In this document: piece after piece, positions 36,213-44,410 of the stretch
Numbering within the stretch: the first letter of the stretch is position 1
Layout of the letters: each line of letters opens with the position of its first letter
Translations under genes and position numbers: made by a program
DNA from: Cytobacillus pseudoceanisediminis
GTDB taxonomy: Bacteria; Bacillota; Bacilli; Bacillales; Cytobacillaceae
Reading direction: 5' to 3'
Length of the DNA stretch: 64,000 bases
Assembly (NCBI RefSeq): GCF_023516215.1
Contig: NZ_CP097349.1
Span: forward strand, 682,001 to 746,000
Notes under the pieces: model-generated
Seen by the model: the letters and a program-made list of their open reading frames with translations, nothing else
Databases searched by the model: none
What the model was told of the DNA's origin: nothing

Positions 36213-36331
36213 ATGGATGAATATAGTGGAATTACGAATATTAAATAGTTAATATGAACTAAATGTTCGTATTTTAGTTGAAAACCCACGTGCTATTTGT
36301 TATATTGTCATTGTAATCTTACAAATTTCAT

Positions 36332-36404
36332 CACTCGTATATGCTCGGTAATATGGTCTGAGTGTTTCTACCTGGTTCCCAATGAAAGAACCGGACTACG
36401 GGTT
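36332..36404 (+). promoter_or_regulatory. Purine riboswitch, guanine/hypoxanthine class
   Basis: P1 (ACTCGTA / TACGGGT), the J1/2-P2 block ATATGCTCGGTAATATGGTC, GTTTCTACC in J2/3, P3 (CCTGGTTC / GAACCGG) and the closing GACTACG are all recognisable. The specificity position is C (GACTA rather than GATTA), which pairs with guanine or hypoxanthine, not adenine. The downstream gene encodes a lipoprotein nucleosidase. A long leader (about 36405-36495) with an AAAAGGCTG/CAGGCCTTTTT pairing is the candidate terminator. Confidence 0.9.
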
Positions 36405-36547
36405 AAAGTATAGAAAAGGCTGCATTCTTTATGTCAGCTGCTTTAACTCTATGGTCTGGAAGGTAGATATCATTCTGCTTTTACAGGCCTTTTTCTATGG
36501 TTAGAACTTCGGGTGTATCAGACAACAAGAAAAGGGGAGAACGTACA

Positions 36548-37417
36548 ATGAAAAAGAAATTAGCTTCACTCGCTGCGATTGCAGCACTGTCTGCAGCAAT
36601 GCTTGCAGGATGCTCTTCGGCTGCAAAATTAGAAACCGAGGCTGAAGGTGCCCAAAAGCCAATTCTTATCCAAGGGCCAATGCCGATCGAGGCCGAAAAG
36701 TTTGCTGAGCGATTAGATAAAGTTAAAGTAGAAAAATCAGGGAACTTTGTTTTTTATAAAGGAAAGCTGGACAAGTACCCAGTCATCGTTGCTAAAACCG
36801 GAAAAGGCATGGAAAATACGGCGGCTGCCACAGCAATCGCCATCGAAAAGTATGATCCAGCCGCAATCATCAATCAGGGGACTTCAGGCGGCCATGACCC
36901 AAGCCTGAATGTGTATGATATCGTTTTAGGAGAAAGAACAGTCAATATCGGATCATTGAAGACTGGTCATTTGGAAGAAGGGGAAGGGATTGAACCAACC
37001 AATTGGATCCCGATGGACCTGATGGCTTCTGAGGGAAGTGCCGGTGAAGACCCTGATGCAGAAAAGATTCGTTATTATGAGGGAAATGAAGACCTTCTTG
37101 CTGCTGCCAAAGCAGTAAAAGATAAGCACAAGAAGGGCAAAGTAGTCGAGGGGACAATCGGTTCAGCGGACCTATGGAATAATGAAGTTGACCGCATCAA
37201 ATGGTTTCATGAAAACTACGGAACATCGGTTGAAGAAATGGAAGGCGCAGCAGCAGCGCAGATTGCCGGAGCATACGATGTTCCATTCCTGGGAATTCGT
37301 ATTCTTTCTAATAACAAAACAAACGGAGGCCAATACGACCCCAACACTGCTGCTGCAAACCAGGATTACGTATATGAAGTCGTAAAACAGTATATTTCAG
37401 AGATAAAAGGAAAGTAA
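36548..37417 (+). CDS. Lipoprotein of the purine nucleoside phosphorylase / MTA-SAH nucleosidase fold
   Basis: A 289-residue protein from ATG 36548 after AGGGGAG, with a type II signal peptide and lipobox AMLAGC (lipid-attached Cys near residue 22). The mature part has the PNP_UDP fold: ILIQGPMPIEAEKF at the start, KTGKGMENTAAATAIAIEKYDPAAIINQGTSGG, and the substrate/catalytic block SVEEMEGAAAAQIAGAYDVPFLGIRILSNN with the ribose-binding Met-Glu. Relatives cleave nucleosides to base plus ribose. The outward location plus the guanine-class riboswitch suggest scavenging of extracellular purine nucleosides. Confidence 0.88.
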   Translation: MKKKLASLAAIAALSAAMLAGCSSAAKLETEAEGAQKPILIQGPMPIEAEKFAERLDKVKVEKSGNFVFYKGKLDKYPVIVAKTGKGMENTAAATAIAIEKYDPAAIINQGTSGGHDPSLNVYDIVLGERTVNIGSLKTGHLEEGEGIEPTNWIPMDLMASEGSAGEDPDAEKIRYYEGNEDLLAAAKAVKDKHKKGKVVEGTIGSADLWNNEVDRIKWFHENYGTSVEEMEGAAAAQIAGAYDVPFLGIRILSNNKTNGGQYDPNTAAANQDYVYEVVKQYISEIKGK

Positions 37418-37439
37418 ATTGGCTATTTACTTATTAGGA

Positions 37440-37895
37440 CAGGAGAAGGACGAATCCGAGGAATTGAGTCCGAAGTCGGAGCACTTCGGACAGAATTAAG
37501 CAAGAATCCGAGGAATTGAGTCCGAAGTCGAGGCACCTTCGGACAGAAGAAGCAAGAACCCGAGGGAATGAGTCCGAACACGGCCCCCTTCGGACAGGAT
37601 AAGGATAATTCCGAGGAGTTGAGTCCGAAGTCGGAGCACCTTCGGACAGAAGAAGCAAGAATCCGAGAGAATGAGTCCGAAGTCGGAGCACCTTCGGACA
37701 GAAGAAGCAAGAATCCGAGAGAATGAGTCCGAACACGGCCCCCTTCGGACAGAAGAAGCAAGAATCCGAGGGAATGAGTCCGAACACGGCCCCCTTCGGA
37801 CAGAAGAAGCAAGAATCCGAGGGAATGAGTCCGAACACGGCCCCCTTCGGACAGAAGAAGAAAGATTCTGAGAGGATGAGTCCGAACTCGCTCGC
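37440..37895 (+). repeat. Tandem array C, 51-52 bp period, nine copies
   Basis: GAGTCCGAA starts a unit at 37466, 37518, 37570, 37621, 37673, 37725, 37776, 37827 and 37878. Each unit has the inverted pair TCCGAA...TTCGGA around CACGGCCCCC or GTCGGAGCAC, then CAGAAGAAGCAAGAATCCGAG. The two loop subtypes alternate irregularly. Because 51 is a multiple of three, long ORFs open on both strands; they are artefacts. It separates the nucleosidase gene from the convergent HxlR gene. Confidence 0.95.
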
Positions 37896-37934
37896 CAGTC
37901 AAAATAGGAATAAACACGATCAAAGAGATAACAC

Positions 37935-37970
37935 AAAAAAGAGTCTTCCAAATAGGGAAGACTCTTTTTT
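37935..37970 (+). terminator. Bidirectional terminator
   Basis: A 15-bp perfect stem, AAAAAAGAGTCTTCC / GGAAGACTCTTTTTT, lies between array C and the convergent HxlR gene. Confidence 0.93.
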
Positions 37971-37990
37971 GATATATATATAAATTAAGC

Positions 37991-38296
37991 CTATAACCAG
38001 TTCTGCGACCATTTTTCTATTTCCTTCATCAGCGGCTCCATGGCCAGGCCCTTTTCTGTCAGGGAATATTCGATTCTAACAGGAGTTTCAGGGTAAACCT
38101 CGCGTTTTACGACCCCCTCATTCTCCAGGTCCTTTAACCGGTCTGAAAGAACTTTGCCGCTTATCCCGATAGAGGATTCTATACTGCAGAACCGCTGCGG
38201 CCCGTTAAGCAATTGATAAATGATCAATCCGGTCCAGCGCTGGCTCAATATGCCAATGGCTTTTTCAAATCTTGGACAAATTAGCGACTTTTCCAT
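37991..38296 (-). CDS. HxlR-family redox-type regulator (YodB/CatR-like)
   Basis: A 101-residue winged-helix protein counted from ATG 38296 after AAGGAGTG. It has the HxlR core GILSQRWTGLIIYQLLNGPQRFCSIE and the recognition helix ISGKVLSDRLKDLENEGVV. An N-terminal Cys in LICPRFEKA sits where YodB, CatR and HypR use a redox-active or thiol-reactive Cys. It is divergent from a catDE-like operon, the arrangement expected for a quinone/catechol stress repressor. The 147-bp region between them should hold its operator. Confidence 0.85.
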   Translation of the reverse strand: MEKSLICPRFEKAIGILSQRWTGLIIYQLLNGPQRFCSIESSIGISGKVLSDRLKDLENEGVVKREVYPETPVRIEYSLTEKGLAMEPLMKEIEKWSQNWL

Positions 38297-38443
38297 AATA
38301 ATCACTCCTTGTTTCTTATTATAGTCATAAACTAGAAATAATTAAATCACTTTTTATAAAATGATTACTTGACGAAAACAAATATCAATATTATACTAAC
38401 TTACATAAAGTAAGTAACTAACATATGATTCAAGGAGGAAAAC

Positions 38444-38848
38444 ATGAACAAAAACGAATTAGGTCATTTCATTCTGCGTGTGATTTTAGGATTTATTTTC
38501 TTTATTCATGGATTTTCAAAATTTCAGGGAGGAATAAGCAATACTGCCGGTTTCTTCGATAGTATCGGTATTCCTGGTTTTATGGCTTATGCCGTTGCTG
38601 TAATCGAGCTGGCAGGAGGCATAGCGCTTATTTTGGGCATTGGTACAAAAATGGTTTCTGTACTATTTGCTTTCATCATGCTGGGAGCTATCTTTACTGC
38701 TAAGCTGCCCGCTGGCCTGCTTGGGAACGGCCAAATGACAGGATATGAATTAGATTTAATCTTGCTTGCTGCATCGATCTATTTTGTATTAGCAAAGGAA
38801 TCACCACTGTCTCTTGGGAGCAAATTAACACAATCAAAGGCAAACTAA
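38444..38848 (+). CDS. DoxX-family membrane protein, CatD-like
   Basis: A 134-residue protein with four helices. The DoxX signature is LGFIFFIHGFSKFQGG, then the AVIELAGGIALILGIGTK stretch. CatD of B. subtilis is a DoxX protein encoded with the dioxygenase CatE and is linked to thiol-reactive quinone stress. Here too the next gene is a CatE-like dioxygenase, starting 17 bp later. The ATG follows AAGGAGG. Confidence 0.87.
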   Translation: MNKNELGHFILRVILGFIFFIHGFSKFQGGISNTAGFFDSIGIPGFMAYAVAVIELAGGIALILGIGTKMVSVLFAFIMLGAIFTAKLPAGLLGNGQMTGYELDLILLAASIYFVLAKESPLSLGSKLTQSKAN

Positions 38849-38865
38849 TGAGAGGAGAAATTTAC

Positions 38866-39714
38866 ATGAACTTTCATCAAAAACCGATTACCTTTGTAGC
38901 TCAAGTCAATCTGAAAGTACAGGATCTGGAACGGTCACTGGCCTTCTATCAAGAAGCAATTGGCTTTAAAGTGTTAACAAAGACTGACAGAACTGCCCAG
39001 CTTACTGCAGATGGCAATAGTACCTTACTGACCATCGAACAGCCGGAAAATGTTGAACCTGCATTGGGAAGAACAACAGGTTTGTATCATTTCGCCCTGC
39101 TCCTCCCAAAGCGTTCTGATTTGGCTAAGATCGTGCGTCATTTCGTCGAGATTGGGCTGCAATTTGGATCTTCCGACCATCTGGTCAGCGAAGCGCTCTA
39201 TCTCTCGGATCCTGATGGCAATGGGATAGAAATCTATACTGACCGTAACCCTTCCGAATGGACATGGAAAAACGGGGAAGTAAATATGACTGTTGATCCC
39301 CTGGACTTCCCTGATCTGCTGTCAATTGGGCAGCAGCAGTCCTGGAGAGGACTGCCCGGCGGTACGGTCATGGGGCATATCCATTTGCATGTGGCTGAAC
39401 TGGCGAATACCGAAACGTTTTACACAGAGGGGCTGGGATTTGAAGCAGTCTGCCGATATGGCAAACAGGCACTTTTCATTTCGAGCGGAAAATATCACCA
39501 CCATATTGGTTTGAATACATGGAATGGAGTAGGAGCCCCGCAGCCTTCATCGAATAGTGTCGGGCTTCAATCCTTCAAACTCATTTTTGAAAATGAAGCA
39601 GCCAGGGATCAGGCCGTGGGAAATTTGAAAAAGATAGGTGCGGCTGCAGCAGTTGAAAATAATCAGGTGATTACCGAAGACCCTTCGGGGAATCGAATTG
39701 TTTTAGGATTTTAA
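38866..39714 (+). CDS. Catechol-2,3-dioxygenase-type VOC protein, CatE-like
   Basis: A 282-residue protein with two VOC modules, counted from ATG 38866 after AGAGGAG. Module 1 opens VNLKVQDLERSLAFYQEAIGF and has FALLLPKRSDL and DPDGNGIEIYTDR. Module 2 has MGHIHLHVAELANTETFYTEGLGF, the His-rich GKYHHHIGLNTWNG and EDPSGNRIVL. His and Glu residues in module 2 can form the iron 2-His-1-Glu site. CatE degrades catechols by extradiol cleavage. In an operon with the DoxX gene. Confidence 0.88.
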   Translation: MNFHQKPITFVAQVNLKVQDLERSLAFYQEAIGFKVLTKTDRTAQLTADGNSTLLTIEQPENVEPALGRTTGLYHFALLLPKRSDLAKIVRHFVEIGLQFGSSDHLVSEALYLSDPDGNGIEIYTDRNPSEWTWKNGEVNMTVDPLDFPDLLSIGQQQSWRGLPGGTVMGHIHLHVAELANTETFYTEGLGFEAVCRYGKQALFISSGKYHHHIGLNTWNGVGAPQPSSNSVGLQSFKLIFENEAARDQAVGNLKKIGAAAAVENNQVITEDPSGNRIVLGF

Positions 39715-39737
39715 ATTGTCATCAGGTGGTGTGAGTA

Positions 39738-40328
39738 ATGGGTTTTTTAAATCAATTATTTGGAAGAAAATCTAAGGAGGAACAAAAAATGAACGAGAAA
39801 TTAAACATTGGGATTATCTTAGGAAGCACACGTCAGGGGAGAGTTAGCCCTCAGGTCGGATCATGGGTTAAAGAAATTGCCGATAAACGCGGGGATGCCA
39901 ATTATGAGATTATAGATATCGCTGATTTCAAATTGCCATTCTTAGGTGAAGCGGATTCACCGGGAATTGCTGCATGGAATGAGAAGCTTAACAGTCTGGA
40001 TGGATTTATATTCATCGTTCAAGAATACAACCACAGTATTACAGGGGCATTAAAGAATGCACTTGATCTAGCTCGTGAACCTTGGAACAATAAAGCTGCA
40101 GGAATTGTAAGTTATGGCTCAACCGGCGGTGCGAGAGCTGCTGAACATCTGCGCGGAATCATGGGTGAATTGATGATAGCTGATGTGCGCGTGCATCCAA
40201 CATTGTCATTATTTACTGATTTTGAAAATGGCACAGTATTTAAACCTCAAGATCTTCATCTCGATAATGTGAACGCAATGATTGACCAGGTGATATCCTG
40301 GAGCGGTGCATTAAAAACCATTAGATAG
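39738..40328 (+). CDS. NAD(P)H-dependent FMN reductase
   Basis: A flavodoxin-fold flavoprotein: IGIILGSTRQGRVSPQVGSWV is the phosphate loop, FIFIVQEYNHSITGALKNALD binds the flavin ring, and GIVSYGSTGGARAAEHLR continues the site. Two starts are possible: ATG 39738 after AGGTGGTG (196 residues), or ATG 39789 after a stronger AAGGAGG (179 residues); homologues often begin at the second. It follows catE by 23 bp and probably shares its transcript, adding a quinone or nitro/azo reductase to the cluster. Confidence 0.87.
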   Translation: MGFLNQLFGRKSKEEQKMNEKLNIGIILGSTRQGRVSPQVGSWVKEIADKRGDANYEIIDIADFKLPFLGEADSPGIAAWNEKLNSLDGFIFIVQEYNHSITGALKNALDLAREPWNNKAAGIVSYGSTGGARAAEHLRGIMGELMIADVRVHPTLSLFTDFENGTVFKPQDLHLDNVNAMIDQVISWSGALKTIR

Positions 40329-40336
40329 AGATTATA

Positions 40337-40365
40337 AGCAGAACCTTCGAGGTTCTGCTTTTTTA
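40337..40365 (+). terminator. Terminator of the catDE-like operon
   Basis: AGCAGAACCT-TCG-AGGTTCTGCT followed by TTTTTA. Confidence 0.92.
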
Positions 40366-40444
40366 ATCTTATTCTGAATAGCGGTTTTTAGGAAGGATCA
40401 AAAGGAAATAACTAAAGAAACAAGAGAAAATGGAAGGGGTGATC

Positions 40445-41175
40445 ATGATGTGGAATGCTGCACTATGGGGAGGGGTCTCTGGATCAGCTGTCCTTTTAGG
40501 CGCATTGGCAGCCATGTATTTGCCCATCCAAAACAAAATGATTGGTTACATTATGGCATTTGGAACAGGTGTCCTGATTGGTGCTGCTTCATATGAGCTT
40601 CTTGGGGAGTCAGTCCATAACGGCGGCTTACTGCCGACAGGCATTGGATTTGTGGCTGGAGCCATTGTCTTTACCCTGTTTGATATCATGATTTCAAACA
40701 GGGGAGCTAAGAACCGGAAAAGATCCGGCCATAAAGCAGCAGCCAGCAGCGGAATAGTCCTTTTTGCGGGGACCATCATGGATGCCATACCAGAATCAAT
40801 CATGATCGGGACAAGTTTGCTTGAAGGAGGTAAGGTGAGTTTTCTATTGGTGACAGCCATTTTTATCAGCAACTTTCCAGAAGGCCTTTCCAGTACCTCG
40901 GGAATGAAAAAGAGCGGCTATTCAAAAAGAAAATGATCCTCCTTTGGAGTTCGGTATTTGTCATTGCGGGAATTGCTTCGATGGCTGGATACATATTTTT
41001 GGATGGAGCTTCAATAGAGGTCATATCAGGAATTGCAGGATTTGCCGGTGGTGCAATTATTGCCATGGTTGCTTCCACGATGATGCCTGAAGCCTTTGAG
41101 GACAGTGGTCCGATGACCGGATTCATTGCAGCTATCGGTTTGCTGGCTTCATTGGTGCTTGATCATTTTTCTTGA
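40445..41175 (+). CDS. ZIP-family metal transporter, frame broken at an A run
   Basis: The joined protein is about 244 residues with eight helices. The start at ATG 40445 follows AAGGGG. The two ZIP metal-site motifs are present in order: MDAIPESIMIG (helix 4 type) and ISNFPEGLSS (helix 5 type). The first frame stops at 40936; one more A in the A5 run 40924-40928 gives SKKKMILLW and continues to 41175. ZIP proteins move Zn2+ or other divalent metals into the cytoplasm. The His normally found before PE is replaced by Ala and Asn in these motifs, so metal preference is unclear. Confidence 0.83.
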
Positions 41176-41251
41176 AATTTTCCAGAAAACAACACCTATA
41201 TCATGAATGTTTGGCACCTTATGTGGAAAAGACAAAACAGAGGTGTTATTC

Positions 41252-41536
41252 ATGAAGATTAGAAATATTGTAAAGGAACAGCAGGAAGATGTGCATATTG
41301 AGATAGGCGCCTACGAAATGATCATTGAAAAGCGATATAGGGTAGTATCATTTATTAATGATCTGCTTCTGGGTGTTTTATATTTTATCGGAAGTATATT
41401 ATTTTTAACAGATGTCAGCCAGGCGGTTTCGATATCGTTTTTCCTTGCAGGAAGCATTATGATGATCATCAGGGCAGGCTTGAATATATTGAAGGACCTT
41501 CATGTTAAAAAGATAACAGGAACAAAGAGAGAGTAA
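41252..41536 (+). CDS. YrhK-domain membrane protein
   Basis: A 94-residue protein from ATG 41252 after AGAGGTG. It has the YrhK layout: an amphipathic N-terminus with IEIGAYEMIIEKRYRVVSFINDLLLG, two membrane helices, and an RAGLNILKDLHVKK end. The function is unknown. An in-frame extension up to 41207 lacks a ribosome site. Confidence 0.8.
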   Translation: MKIRNIVKEQQEDVHIEIGAYEMIIEKRYRVVSFINDLLLGVLYFIGSILFLTDVSQAVSISFFLAGSIMMIIRAGLNILKDLHVKKITGTKRE

Positions 41537-41639
41537 ATCCATTTGAACATGAATTGGGTTTTACGGAAGGGCGAAACGGCAATACTAGCGACATAGCGAA
41601 AACCAGCTAAAAAATAAAAGTTTTTAAAGGAGAATGGCG

Positions 41640-41847
41640 ATGACTGAAGAAACAGAAAAGGTAAGCAAAGGAAAAAAGCGGATGTCGGCGATACGATCAG
41701 CATTTTAAGCGGTTCTGAAAAAGGAAAAAAGGCAGGGTAATCGTGGTACGGGATAACTCAGTCATTGTTGAGCTTGGAATTAATCCGAAAAAGGATGAGC
41801 CCATAAAAACGGTGATCAGCCACAAGCGCTATAAAGTCGTTAAATAA
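41640..41847 (+). CDS. DUF2187 (KOW-like) small protein, frame broken twice
   Basis: ATG 41640 follows AAAGGAG. As written, the frame stops at 41708. Adding one A to each of two A6 runs (41672-41677 and 41725-41730) gives a continuous protein of about 69 residues: a charged start, then KADVGDTISILSGSEKGKKGR and VIVVRDNSVIVELGINPKKDE, ending YKVVK. This is the DUF2187/KOW-like fold of small Bacillus proteins. Two independent repairs, both in A6 runs, support sequence error. Confidence 0.7.
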
Positions 41848-41863
41848 AAAGGGAGTGTTAAAG

Positions 41864-41977
41864 ATGAAATCTGAGCCAAAAAGAACATCTGCGTCCATAC
41901 CTCCTGACGTCCGTGAAAAGATTATTCAATCGGACAAGGATGAGAAAGCAAAGCGGCAAACAAAACGGCCGCAGTAA
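41864..41977 (+). CDS. Small charged protein, 37 residues
   Basis: ATG 41864 lies seven bases after AAGGGAGTG. The peptide (MKSEPKRTSASIPPDVREKI then IQSDKDEKAKRQTKRPQ) is highly charged, likely disordered, and ends at TAA 41977 just before a terminator. It is probably co-transcribed with the DUF2187 gene. I do not recognise the family. Confidence 0.6.
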   Translation: MKSEPKRTSASIPPDVREKIIQSDKDEKAKRQTKRPQ

Positions 41978-41985
41978 ATGATATC

Positions 41986-42017
41986 CATGACAGCCCAACA
42001 CGCTGTCATGGGTTTTT
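41986..42017 (+). terminator. Intrinsic terminator
   Basis: CATGACAGC-CCAACAC-GCTGTCATG followed by GGTTTTT. Confidence 0.9.
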
Positions 42018-42045
42018 CTGTTGGCTGAAGGGAGTGGAGTGGAAG

Positions 42046-42771
42046 GTGCTAATAGGACATGTTAAAGAGATTGTCCGCTATCCGGTGAAAAGCTTTTACG
42101 GGGAAAGTGTGGAAAAAACAAAAGTAATGAATTATGGCCTGTATGGGGATCGCAGCCATGCCTACCTGGATGAATCAAGGCCGGGGAAGTATTTGACGAT
42201 TACTCAGTTTCCGGAAATGGTCATGTATAAAGCAGGGTTTATGGGAGAGGAAAATGAGAACATGTTTCCTCCAGTAAGAATTACTACTCCGGACGGCAGA
42301 CGGATTCCCTGGGATAATAAAGAATTGCTAAAAGAAATGGAAGAGCATTCTTCCAGAAAAATCACTCCAGTGAAATATAGTCCTGCCCATGTACCTGAAG
42401 GGGCAATTGAAGAAGAAAATATTCTATTAGTGACAGACGCGTCTTTGCAAAGAATGAAGGAGCTGTGGGGCAAGGACAAGCTGGACTTCCAGCGGTTTCG
42501 CCCGAATTTAGTCATTTCCCTATTAAGAGATGAACCTTTTATTGAGGAAAGCTGGTTTGGGAAGACAATGAAGATTGGCAGCGTTGAGATTCAAGTTAAG
42601 CGGCATTGCGAACGGTGTATGATTATTACAGTAGATCCAGAGAGCGGAAAGATGGATCCCAGTTTGCATAAAAAGGTTATCAGTGAAAGGGATAATCACT
42701 TCGGTGTGTATTCCTCAGTCAGGAAAACAGGTGAAATTTCGGCAGGGGATGAGGTTTATCTTTTTGATTAA
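42046..42771 (+). CDS. MOSC-domain protein
   Basis: A protein of about 241 residues with an N-terminal MOSC beta-barrel (IVRYPVKSFYGESVEKTKVMNYGLYGDR) and a C-terminal MOSC domain (RFRPNLVISLL, then VKRHCERCMIITVDPESGK). The Cys-x-x-Cys in RHCERC contains the conserved MOSC Cys. Such proteins handle molybdenum-cofactor sulfur or reduce N-hydroxylated bases. GTG 42046 has better spacing to GGAGTGG than the GTG at 42034. It stands alone. Confidence 0.87.
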   Translation: MLIGHVKEIVRYPVKSFYGESVEKTKVMNYGLYGDRSHAYLDESRPGKYLTITQFPEMVMYKAGFMGEENENMFPPVRITTPDGRRIPWDNKELLKEMEEHSSRKITPVKYSPAHVPEGAIEEENILLVTDASLQRMKELWGKDKLDFQRFRPNLVISLLRDEPFIEESWFGKTMKIGSVEIQVKRHCERCMIITVDPESGKMDPSLHKKVISERDNHFGVYSSVRKTGEISAGDEVYLFD

Positions 42772-42817
42772 GTACATGTAAACTGGAAGCAATAAATGTT
42801 TCCGGGAATGAAAATAT

Positions 42818-43110
42818 GTACGGGCTGGTTTTGCAGAAATTGGCGGAGGCTATTTAATTTGGGAATGGATATGGGAAGTAAGCTTATTCCTGGTGAATCG
42901 GCAAAGCGGGTTCATCTTTGGCATCATAAGGCGATTCCTGGCCTTCCCGTTTTTTGGAAGAGTGTATGCCGCATGTAATGGGGTTTTTATAGTTCTATCC
43001 ATCCTCAGGGGGTAGGGGCATAGACAAGAAGGCACCGGATCTATATGACTGGAATGTTGCATTAGTTTGTCTGGCGGTGGCTTCCATGAACCTCTTCGCA
43101 CCGAATCATC
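42818..43110 (+). pseudogene. UPF0060 (YnfA-family) membrane-protein pseudogene
   Basis: From 42818 the translation reads VRAGFAEIGGGYLIWEWIWE, then later FGRVYAACNGVFIVLSILRG, which is unmistakable YnfA. The frame then stops at TAG near 43014; one frame over it continues DKKAPDLYDWNVALVCLAVA and SMNLFAPNHQ. The first residues of the family are missing (a stop lies just upstream), and the centre is diverged. This looks like true decay plus a frameshift. YnfA relatives are small four-helix proteins, in some cases linked to efflux. Confidence 0.8.
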
Positions 43111-43136
43111 AAGGCTATTTTTTATACCTTTTTATT

Positions 43137-43310
43137 TTAAATGACAGGGTAGTATTGCTTATATGTGGGTTGACAATAGAAAGGAGGCCTCATCCCTATC
43201 ACTGGCAATCGCAGACTCTGAGCATTTGAATTATACATAATCTTCACTTTTTCATCTGACTGGCTGACTAATAAAAATTTTACTTCCGGTGAGTAATAAA
43301 ACGGCTCCAT
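43137..43310 (-). CDS. Possible 57-residue hypothetical protein
   Basis: ATG 43310 on the minus strand is preceded by a very strong GAGGAGGAG at a six-base distance. The frame (MEPFYYSPEVKFLLVSQSDE, ..VKIMYNSNAQSLRLPVIGM, ending QYYPVI) ends at 43137 next to the ynfA remnant. The composition is protein-like. No family is recognised. It occupies the otherwise gene-free gap before the SDR gene. Confidence 0.4.
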   Translation of the reverse strand: MEPFYYSPEVKFLLVSQSDEKVKIMYNSNAQSLRLPVIGMRPPFYCQPTYKQYYPVI

Positions 43311-43447
43311 ATCCTTCTCCTCCTCGGCATCTCTCCATTCACTTTATGCACTTCTGCACGGTTTGATGCAAATTCCCGTATATCGGGAGAACAAATTGGG
43401 CATTTTCCGCATATTTTAGTCGGGAGTGGAATATTAGGAGGGTTTCT

Positions 43448-44358
43448 ATGCCTGATCGGAAAAAGAATATCCCATGCACCCTAATTATGGGAAAATAACC
43501 CGTTATGAAGAAGTGGCGATTACAGTACCGGAGCAGCGGCAATTTCGGCAGCCGGGGACAGAAGGACTAATGGTTCCGAGACCAATCATTGAGAATCCCA
43601 ATTATATTGGTACAGGCAAACTTGCGGGAAAAGTGGCGCTCATCACGGGAGGAGATAGCGGCATTGGTGCTGCGGCGGCAATAGCTTTTGCAAAAGAAGG
43701 GGCAAATGTAGCAATTTCGTATTTGGATGAACATGAGGATGCGAATCGGACTAAATCAAGAATCGAAGAAATCGGGCAAAGCTGCTTATTGCTTCCGGGA
43801 GATGTGAGGGAAAAAGAGCATTGCGCCGACATTGTGGAAAAAACAATCCAAACTTTCGGGCGGCTGGATATCCTTTGCAATCATGTCGGAATTCAGTTCC
43901 AGCAATTAAGCCTGCTCGATATTACGGATGAGCAATTCGATGATACCTTTAAAGTGAATGTTTATTCTCATTTTTACACAACGCGGGCAGCTCTTAGATA
44001 CTTAAAAGCCGGAAGTTCTATTATAAATACATCATCAGTAGTCGCATACTATGGGAATGAGCAATTAATCGACTATTCCACGACAAAAGCAGCTAATGTT
44101 GGCTTTACCAGGGCACTTGCCAATAATTTGGCAGCAAAGGGGATTCGCGTAAACGCGGTGGCTCCAGGCCGTTTCTGGACACCGCTTATTCCGTCCAGTT
44201 TCTCCGCGGACGAGGTCACATTAGCCGGCAACCCGATGGACCGGCAGGGACAGCCATTTGAGCTTGCGCCAACTTTTGTATACCTTGCATCAGATGATTC
44301 AAGATTTGTAACCGGGCAAACCCTTCATGTTAATGGAGGACAGATTACATCCTCATAA
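43448..44358 (+). CDS. SDR-family oxidoreductase (YghA/YdaD-like), frame broken near its start
   Basis: ATG 43448 follows AGGAGGG. One missing A near 43460-43467 breaks the first codons ([15 protein letters not shown]), after which the frame is open to 44358; joined length about 304. Features: the long N-terminal extension of this SDR group, the NAD(P) motif [21 protein letters not shown], catalytic Ser (SSVVAYYG), and Tyr/Lys in [11 protein letters not shown], with NHVG in place of the usual NNAG. Bacillus relatives are general-stress proteins. The substrate is unknown. Confidence 0.87.
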
Positions 44359-44361
44359 AAT

Positions 44362-44393
44362 GGGCCATTCCCCAGGATTAAGGGGAAGGCCCG
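44362..44393 (-). terminator. Terminator between the convergent SDR and MFS genes
   Basis: GGGCC-A-TTCCCC and GGGGAA-G-GGCCC pair around AGGATTAA. A T-containing tail (ATTTTA) exists on the minus strand, so it mainly serves the MFS gene. Confidence 0.7.
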
Positions 44394-44410
44394 TTCTCAA
44401 ATTCTCCTTC

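Noticed and set aside
37423-37983. Several overlapping ORFs of 66-166 residues on both strands with repeating protein sequence
   Set aside because: They exist only because array C has a near-51-bp period that keeps frames open. They have no ribosome sites and no domain.
40430-41175. ZIP transporter as two genuine overlapping genes (ATGA-type junction at 40933)
   Set aside because: ZIP proteins are single polypeptides and one A in the adjacent A run restores the frame; the overlap is coincidental.
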